Source of the DNA: Xestospongia muta
Lineage: Eukaryota; Porifera; Demospongiae; Haplosclerida; Petrosiidae
Reading direction: 5' to 3'
Length of the DNA stretch: 64,000 nt
Assembly (NCBI GenBank): GCA_963693285.1
Contig: OY848926.1
Span: forward strand, 4,262,501-4,326,500
Positions 1 to 20,602 of this stretch are shown here, one piece after another. Each line of letters begins with the position of its first letter. Position 1 is the first letter of the stretch. Under the pieces are notes generated by a model that was given only the letters and a program-made list of their open reading frames with translations, did not search any database and was not told where the DNA came from. The position numbers and the translations under genes were made by a program.

Positions 1-1748
1 AGGTGGCCTTGACAGTAATAATGTCATCATTGAAGTAACTTTAGCGGATGAACCAGAATTTTCTGCACCATTTTATTCGGCCACACTTGATGAAGGAACA
101 TTGCATTCCAACTTTCTCCAGATACATGCCACCGTTGCCAATCCTAATGACATCATTGAATACTTTGTAGAAAGTATTAGTAACATTGAAATAAATGCAT
201 CAACTGGATATCTCAGTCTGGTTCAAGTATTAGACTATGAAATGACTACGACGTTTAACTTCAAAGTCTATGCCACTGCCAGGATTCCTCTTCCTCGTAC
301 TGCAGCAGTTACTGTGTATATTACAGTAAGAGATGTTAATGATGAGGATCAAAGTATTAGTGGTATCGCTAATATCACTGTGCAGATTGGTACTCCCAAA
401 AATGTCCTTGATGGTATCACTGTGATAGATCCAGATACTTTCCCACTTATTAGATCTACTTTCAGTGTTAAAGGCAATCCTTTGACTCCACATCCTTTCT
501 CAGGAAAACTCTGTGTGGACGAGACCAATATCATAACCAAAATGGTCTTGATATGTCGTATTAGTGGACATATCAATTTACTTCTTTCTATTAACACAGG
601 ACCAGGAGCTGAACTCTCCATTGATGAATATGACAACAGCATACTCACTCTCTCTTCCAGCTATGCTATTCTCACAGCTAACCTCTCCAGCTTCCAGGGT
701 CAAATTAATTACTTCATGCTTGCATTCTGGTTCAAGCCTGAAGTAGGTCAGTCTGGTTATATTGTTTTCTTCTCCAATGCTGAACACACTGAGAGATATC
801 TTACCTTACACTATAACTCTGAAGCAATGCAATTTGTAGTTACATTGAAGCAAGTCGGTGTCTCTGGACTGGCCAGTCAAGCTATTATAATATTCCAATT
901 GTCTGATAGCATTGAAGATGGAAATTATCACTTTATAATGATTCGTTATAGTCTGAGAACAATAACTCTCTCTGTTGATGGAGTTCCAGTAACGAGTGTT
1001 GCAGTCATTTATGCCAATATAATCTACCAAGTTTTTGGTAAGTGCTATTATCATTAATATCCATTATATTATAGTCACTATACTCAATTGGTTTTTTATC
1101 ATTTTTATAGGCCTCCCACTTAAGACTAATATCGAAGGACCAGGAGTGAATGACACATACATGTTTATCATTGGAGCAAGACCTGGTGCTCAGAGTGGCT
1201 ATGACTTAAACATTGCTGGACAGATTGCAGGAATGGTATTGCTAGCATCAATACCTCCTCCAGACTTTGCACCGTGTGTACTGAGTTGTCTAGAATCCAT
1301 GTCAGTCAATGTCACTGGTACACCAATCTATGACATGGGTTTCAATGTCTCCACACGAACTCTCACATTAATTGGGTCTGCACCCGATTCAGTCTACGAG
1401 CAAGTACTAAAGAGTATTATTTACCTCAACAGAGCTAGAAAGCCCAATATCCACAATATGTCTCTTTATATTGATGATGGTGTCACTACAAGCACTCATG
1501 TCTTTGCTGTTGAGGTCATAGAGGCTAACATGCGTAGACGTCGTGAAACAACACCACCTCTTGTTCGGCGGCGTCTTCTGTCTCTTTCAGATAATCCAGA
1601 ACCTATCTCTATTAATAATTCAAGTCACAGTAGCTATGTATCCACAGGAGTGGTTTGGGTTATTGCAGGAATTGTAATTGCTGTTGTTGTGATGGCTGTG
1701 CTTGTTATCATTCGCAAGAGGCAGGCCTCTGCGGTGAGAGTGGCTTGA
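1..1748 (+). CDS. Cadherin/laminin-G single-pass membrane protein, C-terminal part (5' end outside window)
   Basis: Frame 2 is open from the first base. Exon 2..1037 joins 1111..1748 (donor GTAAGT at 1038, acceptor TTTTATAG), and the split Gly codon keeps frame. The first part is a cadherin repeat ending in the LDYE and VRDVNDE calcium-binding signatures. Next comes a laminin-G-like beta domain (LAFWFKPE around 719-742) and a Cys-containing region (CVLSCLES). A dibasic stretch (NMRRRRE, VRRR) precedes a transmembrane helix at about 1645-1710 and a roughly 12-residue basic cytoplasmic tail ending at TGA 1746-1748. The order cadherin - LamG - Cys region - TM recalls calsyntenins, but other cadherin/LamG receptors are possible. 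The short tail has no visible catenin-binding region. The role is probably cell-surface adhesion. It is convergent with the next gene. Confidence 0.75.
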
Positions 1749-2025
1749 GCAAAATCTCGACACTAATTTTTGGACAATGGAACAATTTGCTATGCCATTG
1801 AAACACATAATAATAGTAATAGTAATAGTTAGTAATATACATTTTTATAGCTGACTTAACACAAAACATTTTATCTTTTATTAAATAGGAGAATATAATT
1901 ATAGACACTTTAGTGCTCCTCATTTTTATATCAGTTTTATATTTTTATCACACTAATGGTGATCTTTAGATTTTTACATTTTTAAAAACTTCATTATTAT
2001 AAAGAAATGAGGTGCTTAATAATCA
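1749..2025. promoter_or_regulatory. Convergent 3' flank with overlapping poly(A) signals
   Basis: These 277 bp separate two convergent stop codons. TTTATTAAA at 1877-1885 contains AATAAA read on the minus strand (1882..1877) and ATTAAA read on the plus strand (1880..1885), so one 9-bp site could serve both genes. Signal sequences and spacing are seen; use of them is inferred. Confidence 0.4.
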
Positions 2026-3734
2026 TTACAGCTTGCTTCCTAGTTTCATTCTTTGCTCAAGTGTCTGTCCATCTGTGAGCCAGTTTCCACCATCAACAAC
2101 TAGTGTGGCACCAGTAACATAGGAGGCGAGCGGACTAGCCAAGAACAGACATGCTTCAGCAATCTCAGTTCTTGTTCCCATTCTCTGAAGGGGTATCCTT
2201 GATGAAATCAATGGAATAGCGTCTTTGTTTAAACCACCTAGAGTGTGGTATATGCAGACATCATAATTAGATACAAGGGAGGTTCCAATTAAATTATTTA
2301 CCAAGTTTCCTAAATCCTTCTGTTCCTTCTATTGGTCCAGGGGCTACTGAATTTACACGGATGTTTAAAGAACCCCATTCTACAGCTAAATGTCGTGTAA
2401 GAGCATCTTAATAAAAGGTATAAGGGAAGATGTGAAAATAATATCATTCTTTTTATACCAATAGCAGCCTTTGCAGAGCCAGCATGAGCCTGCATTGGTG
2501 TTCCAATGTAATGGAGTGTTGCTGAAATATTAATAACGCATCCACCATGATCCTGAACATAATAACCGCTGGTCTGAAAGTATAAGCGGTTGTATTAAAT
2601 AACTCACTTTCATACCAGTTTCAAAAGAAGCTTTAGTACAATTGAAGGTCCCTATAGCATCAATCTCCATAACTATTTTATAAGCACATAAAAGCATAAG
2701 ATGTTATCGTTAAATGGTTTTAATTACCTGTTTTGTATGCGTTAGTAGACATAGCACTCACAGGACATAGAAAATTGCCAGCTGCAGCTAGTAGGAAAAA
2801 AGAATGGACAGGAAACAAAAAACATGATCTTTTCTGTATTAGTTAGAGTTTTGAGAGGCTGATAATTAATTAAATTACTATTAATTTTCACACGTAAAGT
2901 GCTGGATTAATGTACAAAGTCAAATGAATATGGTGTCTTTGTGTTTTGATACCATTTATTAAGATATCAATTGGTCCAAACATTTTCACAGCTTCTTTAA
3001 CAGCACTGAGAACAGTATTATACTGTAATGATATAACAATAATTATTAATGTGAAATACATTGATTTCTCTGCTGACCTCTCTGACATCAACTTTTATAA
3101 CATGGCACTTTCTCCCTGTTGCCTCTCTTAGTTTCTGAGCAGACTACAATAATATAAAGATCCAAGATTAACAAAATTGTATAGACATTTTCTGATACAC
3201 ATTAAGCGCATTGCTGTTGGTTTTATAAAGATTATCAAGGTGTCTAGAGGTCCGGTAGGAACTTAAATTCTTTTTTGTGCATACTAAATACTTCAAAGTG
3301 TCTAGAGTTCTGGTAGAAATAAGCCACACTTTAATGCAAATTAATGCAATAATGTTCCAAGGTTCGGAGTCAGGATTAATTTCATATTATAATAGAGTAT
3401 TTTCTGTGAGGACTTTAGATACAGCCTTAGGGTTTAGGAGGTGAATTAACTTAATATACACTAAACTATGAACTTCTTGACGGACCTATGGACACATAAA
3501 ATGATTATATTAAAGCATTGCATAATATAAAGTAGTGTCTTCTCTTACTTCCACAAGTTTCTTAATATTTCTACTAACAATAACTATATCACAGCCATGT
3601 CTCATTAAGAGCTCAGATATTCTAAAACCAATGCCAGAAGCCCCTCCTGAAATAAAGGCAATCTTTCCTTTCAACAGATCAGGCTGGAAACGATATCTGT
3701 AGTCTTTTAAACAGTAATCATCATGGTCATCCAT
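2026..3734 (-). CDS. DECR2: Peroxisomal 2,4-dienoyl-CoA reductase, complete 8-exon gene
   Basis: Exons (minus): 3734-3549, 3143-3078, 3022-2953, 2787-2728, 2672-2608, 2573-2459, 2406-2302, 2237-2026. They sum to 879 nt, or 292 aa, the length of the human enzyme as I recall it, and all phases join. The product is an NADPH-dependent short-chain dehydrogenase/reductase that reduces 2,4-dienoyl-CoA in peroxisomal oxidation of polyunsaturated fatty acids. Visible motifs are the cofactor loop [10 protein letters not shown] near residue 30, the NAG-like INAAAGNF, and HAGSAKAA carrying the catalytic Lys. The usual SDR Tyr is absent at the YxxxK position, as in vertebrate DECR2. The protein ends in SKL, a perfect PTS1 peroxisome signal. 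The [16 protein letters not shown] start matches the family N-terminus. It is head-to-head with IFT140, 139 bp apart. Confidence 0.95.
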
Positions 3735-3873
3735 ACTGGCAGCCCCACCCCCAGATTTAAATTTTTAACCCTTTGTACGCTGAACTTCCCTACATTGTTG
3801 CTTATTCTCCATAGCAACCAATCAGCCACCTTATTCTCTCCCTCTTTTTTGGGTCCTATAAGTCTTGTCCAGC
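3735..3873. promoter_or_regulatory. Bidirectional promoter between DECR2 and IFT140
   Basis: Only 139 bp separate the two divergent start codons. It holds a CCAAT box (3818-3822) and ATTCTC-CAT-AGCAAC (3804-3818), which fits the RFX X-box consensus RYYNYY-N1-3-RRNRAC. RFX factors are known to drive IFT genes in animals. No clear TATA box is seen. The degenerate consensus occurs about once per 700 bp by chance, so the site rests on its location. Confidence 0.55.
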
Positions 3874-13442
<9,569 letters not shown>

Positions 13443-16400
13443 ATAACAATGTTAGTATCATCTACATTACACATAGTGAACTAAATGATCGTATTTGTTA
13501 GTATAATCTATATTGGAATTGGACTAAATAATTGTACATGTTAATATCATTTGTTGTAGTGAACTAAATGACACTAGGTTACTAGTTTCTAAGCTATACT
13601 ATAGTCAAGTAATATAAATGATTACAATTATTGTCATAAAGTTACTGGGGAAAAAAATCTTTTGGTTTTTTCCTGGGTAACTTGGAAACGGTTACCAGGA
13701 CCTTCCATTTGTTGCAAAGAGTAATTTTGTTACTATGACAACATGTGTCATAATGAAATTATTGCAGTGAACAAAAATGTATTGTGAGTCTTTGAAGTTA
13801 GCATGTAAGCATCTGTGTAATGAACTAATTGATACTACATATGTTAGTTGCATCTCTTACTAGACACTTTATGACGTAGTGATTTACTACATTGTGTTAG
13901 TTCTGTACAAGTATTGTCTTATCATACGACATGTGTCATGATTTCTAAATATTTCACAATCACATCTGTAGTGGAACATTAAGGTATAACAAATATTTAT
14001 AGTATTTGATGGGATAGTGGTATAGTCATACTTGTATTAATGTCATATGTGTTAATAGAAATGACAATAATAACACTTACCACTTACTTTAATAACACTT
14101 ATCATGTTGTTTTCTGTCATCATCTTGCTATTCTCATGAACACTAGTTTCCATTTGTGTGATTTATATTGGAAGAAGTGACACTAATCTATATATACCAT
14201 ATACTATAAGATAGGATATTGAACAGAGGAATGACACTGAGTAATATATGTAACTGTATAACAGGGCATTAAACAAAGGAAATGACCATTATATTATATT
14301 GTGTATGACTACATTTATATTGTACTGTAAAATATTTTATATTCTAGTGTGTTTTTATATGGTAACAACCTTTGAACCTGGCATACATAGTTGATTTGGT
14401 TCATTAGTAAAGTCTATTTTATTGTCATATGTTGCAACCCCATCAATAGAAATCTCTATTGTTACTATTATATTTCAAATAATTCTGGAGCCCTGTGTCT
14501 AATGTTTACTAGGTACTGGTTGGTGTTCTCATTGTAATGAAACTTATCTCAAATAAGCGGAACTTTGTCAATTGCCATTTCCTTGTTAGCTTATTATGAT
14601 CTCATGTTGTAGTAGAAGATAAGATATTACAAGAATTAATGGCCTGTGAATGCTGGATATAATGTAGTTTTATATATACTTTGTTGCAAGGGGATATCTC
14701 TTATCAAGGATATCTTATTATCTGATTTTCGTTATCTTTCCATATAGTGTTGTTGTTAGCTCACTTTATGCTTGGTTGGCAGGAGTATCCTATTTGTGTA
14801 TTTCATTATTAGGGAATATCTCTTATCAAGGACATCTTGTTTTCTGATTTGTTATTTTTCTGTATGGCTTACATCACTAGAGATAATGTTTTAATGTCAT
14901 TGTTATCTCATTATATGATTGATTGGCAGGGTTATCCTATATTAGGGAGACATTGTTGTTTTGATATATTATTTGCATTAGTTTGCTACTAGGGCTGTCT
15001 CTCTTTGTATAAGTAAATTAAATTCATTAATAAGAAATCCCCAGTAATGGAGATTATTGCATGTTATTATTTCTTACCAGATCTCGCAACTATAATAGCT
15101 GAATATGTTCACTTATGATAGCAATTTTTGTTGATATTATAGCTTTAGCATTAACTACATCTCTGTATATAATATCCCATTCCTTAATTATATAATAAGT
15201 AAGTCAGATGAAACAATTTACTCTTGATATGTGTAGCGGTTTCTCTCAAATTTCCATGCTAAATTCCACTGGCCAACCTCCGTAATATTTAATTAGGTTA
15301 CCAGAGTAAAAAAGTGTGTGTAATATCCTCTTCACACATACCTCTTAACACATTTTACTACACTAATCGAGCATTGGTTAGTAGGTGTTATCTGGTGGTT
15401 GAAATTAGCATGTTAGTAATGTTTGATAAATGTACCACCATGCACTCCTCTCTATCATAAAGTGTACTTCTTGTGTGGAGGTTGCCATGATATGGATACA
15501 ACCTGGCTTGTGTTGTGAGCATGTGTGTGGTGTGTGGACATAGGTCACGTAAAGGTTACATAATACTATAGGCTAGCAGGAGTGTGTCATTTTTGTGTGC
15601 AATGGTGTTTGAGTTGTGGTCTGTAATTTGACTGTTTCTTTTACGAAATATTTAGTTTGAGAAATTTCTAGTAAATGACTTCAAAGGGAATTATCTAGGA
15701 TAAGAATTACACGTTATTGCCTCGCATCAACAAACATTTTCAACATTAGAGAGCTTGAGCATTGGAATAATGGAATAAATTACAACACATTACGCAATAG
15801 TGGTATTTTAAATAAAATTTGATATGTGGTCGCTGACTTATTAGTCACTTATTTAACGCGAGATATTTCTTCAAAGGAATTGTTCTTTATATTGCCACAC
15901 CTGAACAAAAACTTTTGACACCAGTGTATTCCAAGTATTGAAAAAACAGATAACGTACCTACACATATTACAGAACATGATATAACCATGTAGTGTTCAG
16001 TAGAGTCGAGCTGTGCCTGCCAATTTGTGGAGGTTAATCGCTTCAAAAGGATCAAGTGTTTTGTATATTACCACACATGGACAAAGTTTATCAACATTGT
16101 GAAGTACTACGTTTAACAAATGCAACATGTGTACATAGCAATGAAGTATTAATTTCAATAAAGGCATCATTGAGAGAGTGAAAGATTGAGGTACCTCTCT
16201 GAATACAGGATAAGCTTTTAATTAATACAATTAAATAGAATCGGACTCCTTTGTGTTATAATTATAATAATTTATTAGGTCATACAGCATCATTGCTAGG
16301 TACATTGATCACTCAATTAATACCAACTCCTTTTTTGTGTAGATGCTTATCACTGTTACCTCTCTCTCTCCCTTTGTCTATTGTACTGTGTCCTTAATGT

Positions 16401-16697
16401 ATTATTACTATTATATTTATTTTATTATACTTGCTTATTACACAATCTATTTAATATTAAGTCAAAGGTATAAGAGAGTTAAATAGAACACCAAATACTT
16501 TGCCCAATGAGAACAGTTTATGAGTATATTATATTCAATGCTTCAGCTACAGTCCTTCATCAAATGAATCTAAAAATACCTCATTTTTTCTTATTATATT
16601 AAAGCCTTCACATTAATTGTTGTAATGAATTAATACAGTCTCTATATATATTATGTATGTGTATGATATTCATATACATGTTACATAAGTTGGAGTT
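13443..16697. other. Intergenic, no gene recognised
   Basis: About 3.25 kb between the stop codons of two convergent genes. It holds dispersed-repeat copy B (13560-13900), two related segments around gatatctcttatcaagga (14691 and 14816), and AT-rich unique sequence. No open frame has protein-like composition. Confidence 0.6.
13560..13900 (+). mobile_element. Dispersed repeat, copy B (downstream of IFT140)
   Basis: Homologous to the intron 19 element. It preserves ggttactag at 13580, gttactggg, gggtaacttggaaacggttacc, tccatttgttgcaaagagtaa and tgagtctttgaagtta. Divergence between copies looks substantial by eye, so the duplication is not recent. Confidence 0.55.
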
Positions 16698-18689
16698 TTA
16701 AAGGTGAGGTTTTTTGCTTATCTCCCACAACTGCAATGATGCCCCAGTCTCTAGACAAGCTGAGGTGGGACCTTCTATCTTGATCCCATGTGATGTCCAT
16801 TCCTCCTTTATAGGGATCACTTTACAATGGAGGTCCCACCTGTCTAGCAATGGTAGGAGGGTCCTATTTGAACTAGATAAGTAAATCACAATACAGTTAC
16901 TGTATTAACTAATATAGTATGTATATGGTATATGCAGATTAATTCATATAGCTAACAGTATAACTGGTTACCTAATAATCCCACACATACATATAATATT
17001 ATCTAGCACTGTTCTTAGACACATGTCTTATCTAATATATATATATTATGTATATAATATTTGTTTTGTCAGTCAATCAAGGCAACATGTATGTATATAA
17101 TATATTATATATATTATGTAAACACATGTGTGGTATAAGGTAATACCATATTGTTATACATACATGTCATATAATCAATAAAAGGAATGGTTTGGACCTT
17201 TCTTTAAGGAGTTATTGTGACAGGAATGACATTATTTGTTTTATCGTTTAGATAGTAAACTCTGAAATTTCATGCTATTCACAAGCATTCCTTTATTTGT
17301 TCAGACAATTTGTCCTTATATCCTCTGTCATGAGCGGATAATTATATTCATAGTAGCTCCTACTTGTATCACTCTAAACACAGTACAATAGCACAATGTC
17401 TCTGACCTCCTTTCTTGGTAGGTAGTCCAAAAAACACAGCTATTTGTTGTCATAATGTATGCAACAGTTACAAGAACATCCTCAAAATCTACCAACAATG
17501 AAAACACTATAATAAAATAATTAATTTCTTAGTAATACAGGATCTATTAACATAGCATATAACTAATACATTTGATAGTTAGTATACCACAAACTACCCA
17601 ATAAACAACATCTATACGATCATAGATCCCCTAACATGTGTTCTTATCCCTCCCTTAGCTTTAATACCATAAGGAGCAATCTGATACTATTATGACAAAT
17701 GACATCTCTATTATATTTTTAAAATAATAAACGTCTAGGACATGTTTACAAACATCCTCGTTACCTTTGCTATCGTAGAAACAGTCTGATGCTAATATAA
17801 TATCTTGTGGTCCTAAATTAAGTAACACTGGGGAGAACACTCCCCATGTAAGACCTACAATACTGACATTCCCTTCCACACCATTTAGACCACATGTTTG
17901 ACGTAAGTACTCTAAAAGAATTGGGTTGTCTTCCCTGTCAGTTAGAGTGACATGAGCACCACATTTTGCAGCAACTAAACCAGGTATGGCTGTTCCGGCT
18001 CCTAACTGATAGAGAAAGACAGTAATACTGTAATAAAGGCTCAATCAGTAACATTATCCGATCACTAACACCTCATGTACATACCATATTGTCAGCCCTT
18101 AGAAGCACTAATAGTATTCATTTGAAATTATCATTAAAATACATACATCCCTTATTCTCAAAATTGACCACAATACCATTATCAATACATCTGTTCACTC
18201 TGCTGTGCAATAGATGGTTACTCTTACCTTACCAGTTACTCAAAATAGCTGGGATACAAACAACGATATCTTGTTTCAGTAGTACTAGCAGTAGTACTGG
18301 TTAGGTAAGGGTGCCGTGAGGGTGACTACAAATTGTGATCATGGAGTAATTAATGACTCTTATTGGTATAGCAATGGTCAATGTGGCTACTGGTTGAGCT
18401 GTAGTAATGCTTTGTGTTACCAATTATGTATGTAGTCTAGCCTGTTTATAGTAGTTGTGTGTGTGTGTTAGTCAGACGTTACTATGATGTGTTAAAGACA
18501 AACACTTGTCTTTACCATAATATAGTAGATTAATTAATTGCTATGGTAATACTACATGTACTTGTGATATCACTAAGTCACCTCGAGTATATTTTTGTCT
18601 CGAATTAGATCTCTTTGATGATAGACATAATTACCTAGTAATGGTGCACAAGACCAGGTGTACAGAGCATAGTCACTGGCTAACCGCTA

Positions 18690-18749
<60 letters not shown>

Positions 18750-19048
18750 AACACAACAGTGCCCAGATAATAATTATTACTTATACAATATTCAATTTGT
18801 TAGCATTGATACAGTATTAATTATAATATTGTTTTTACATACACAACATAGTACTAAGCACTCCCAGTGTCTATTAACCATATTTATTAGTTGACAAACA
18901 GTTCTTAGCATGTGGTACATACAGTAAACTGTATACACTAAACATCTATACAGGGAGGCTGGGTCACATTCCATACATTCCATTATTTAATAACTATTCA
19001 TGTTATGGGGCTCACCTCCAGTGTTCTAATTCTCAATGGAGTTTCCAT
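16698..19048 (-). CDS. METTL23: METTL23-like class I methyltransferase (5' exons partly resolved)
   Basis: Three exons join cleanly: 18005-17765, 17488-17407 and 16872-16698 (stop TAA). They give motif I LGAGTAIPG, an acidic VTLTDRED loop, VGLTWG, the family-16 D-x-x-Y motif in QDIILASDCFY, a Y-Q-x-R block, and a C-terminal LLDRWDLHCKVIPI segment. These match METTL23, a seven-beta-strand SAM-dependent protein methyltransferase reported to act on histone arginine. Further 5', an exon 18679-18635 encodes DYALYTWSCAPLL (family YGMYVWPCA). A candidate first exon 19048-19016 reads METPLRIRTLE before GTGAGC. I could not link these with consistent phases, so one or two short exons are missing or misread. 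The gene is convergent with IFT140. Confidence 0.8.
18694..18747 (+). repeat. (GA)n = (CT)n on the METTL23 sense strand
   Basis: About 53 bp of GA. On the minus strand it is a CT tract that ends 14 bp before the acceptor GGTTAG (18685-18680) of the YALYTW exon. Confidence 0.85.
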
Positions 19049-19492
19049 ATTGTGTTTAGGATAAAATTACAAAACCACACCCATTAAAACTATGAATATA
19101 ATTTACAACAAGGGCAACTGACTTGGTTAGAGAAAGGAATTATTCCACCCTTCTAGCCTCCGCACTAACAAATGAACCCCCCACAGGAAGATCAAAGACT
19201 AGGTAATATAATAGAATACAATATCCGGCTTCAACATATTGCAATGCTTATACTAACCTTAAAAAGTTAGCTTTGTAATTCCATATTTGGTGTACATATG
19301 ATACTAATGTTTCAAACCGTACAAGAGATACCAAGTAAACAAATGTATTAATGATAATTATAACGATAAACATCAATAAGATATTTTAATAATTACTATC
19401 CCACTGTACCACTTGTCTGACTGACTGTGTCAAGTTGTGTTCACACTCATTGGTTGTCAAAGATGCTAAGTAGATTAACACACATGTAAATC

Positions 19493-19655
19493 TACATTAT
19501 ACTTAATATATACACGTACATACTTACTTAGTATGGGGCACATCTACATTATACTTAGTATGTACATGTACATATTTACTTGGTATGGGGCACATCTACA
19601 TTATACTTAGTATGTACACGTACATATTTCCTTAGTATGGGGCATATCTACATTA
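19493..19655 (+). repeat. ~53-bp tandem repeat, 3 copies
   Basis: Three degenerate copies of a unit with acatctacattatactta, gtatgtacatgtacata and ttact(t/a)(a/g)gtatgggg. Confidence 0.8.
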
Positions 19656-20049
19656 TAATTAGTATATAATAACTGTATGCTATTATCACAGTGTCGTAAT
19701 AGCCCCTATATCTATTGTGACTTTAAACAGTTTTGAATTTGTAAATTTTGTCAATAGAGTAGCATTAAGATGCTTACTCTTTGGACAGCTAGAATTTTAT
19801 TTAATTAGTTATCATTCTCTACCAGTGACTACAATTAGTGATATTTTAGTTATAGTAAACATTGCAACTATTACTTATCATGAAGGCTGAGGTATCATAT
19901 TAGTTAGATCACAGACAAAGGGATTGAACTGATGTAAGCGCTCAAGAAAATGTGATGATTGTCCAAGAGCAAAGATGAGAACATTTTGAATTTAGACTAT
20001 AACATAATAAATGGCTTGTTGAATTTAGGGGTTGCATCCAAAGTTCCTT

Positions 20050-20335
20050 GTGTGTGTACCTATGGGGATTGGTTAATAGTGTACCTATGGGGATTGGTTA
20101 ATAGTGTACCTATGGTCATTGGTTAATAGTGTACCTATGGTCATTGGTTAATGGTGTACCTATAGTCACTGGTTAATGGTGTACCTATGGTCATTGGTTA
20201 ATAGTGTACCTATGGTCATTGGTTAATGGTGTACCTATAGTCACTGGTTAATGGTGTACCTATGGTCATTGGTTAATGGTGTACCTATGGTCATTGGTTA
20301 ATGGTGTACCTATGGTCACTGGTTAATGGTGCATG
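20050..20335 (+). repeat. 25-bp tandem repeat, ~11 copies
   Basis: Unit ggttaatggtgtacctatgg plus tcatt, with a/t, g/a and att/act variants. It ends in gtgcatgtacgtgggc. Confidence 0.9.
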
Positions 20336-20588
20336 TACGTGGGCAGGCACTGTCTGACATAGGTATCTAAGTGACATAAGTGCTCTAGAGAAAACAATAC
20401 ATCAACAGTTTCTTCTACCTTTCTGTTTATGCTGGAGGAGTATGGGGGGACAACTTCACCTTACTTTGATTGTTTTTGCACATTTTTGCACAACACCCAA
20501 ATCATTCACCAAGTTTGGTCACAGAGTGTAACTAATACTCACTATTGCATAACTTACACTTAACTTATTTCATGCTTCCTTGCCTGCT

Positions 20589-20602
20589 GTTGTCATAGCA
20601 AC
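20589..20602. promoter_or_regulatory. Canonical X-box-like palindrome GTTGTCATAGCAAC
   Basis: This near-perfect inverted repeat matches the strong RFX site GTTGYC-AT-RGCAAC far better than the degenerate consensus. No gene is recognised within several kb. Function is inferred only from sequence. Confidence 0.35.

Noticed and set aside
17661..17764. Extension of the METTL23 open frame past the GTAACG donor
   Set aside because: Homology resumes only at 17488 with an exact phase-1 join (G|AT = Asp), so this segment is intronic.
18175..18290. Hydrophobic minus-strand block as a METTL23 exon between the YALYTW exon and the motif I exon
   Set aside because: It aligns loosely (VLLK...IPAIL) but no GT donor gives the phase needed to reach LGAG, so I left it out of the gene model.
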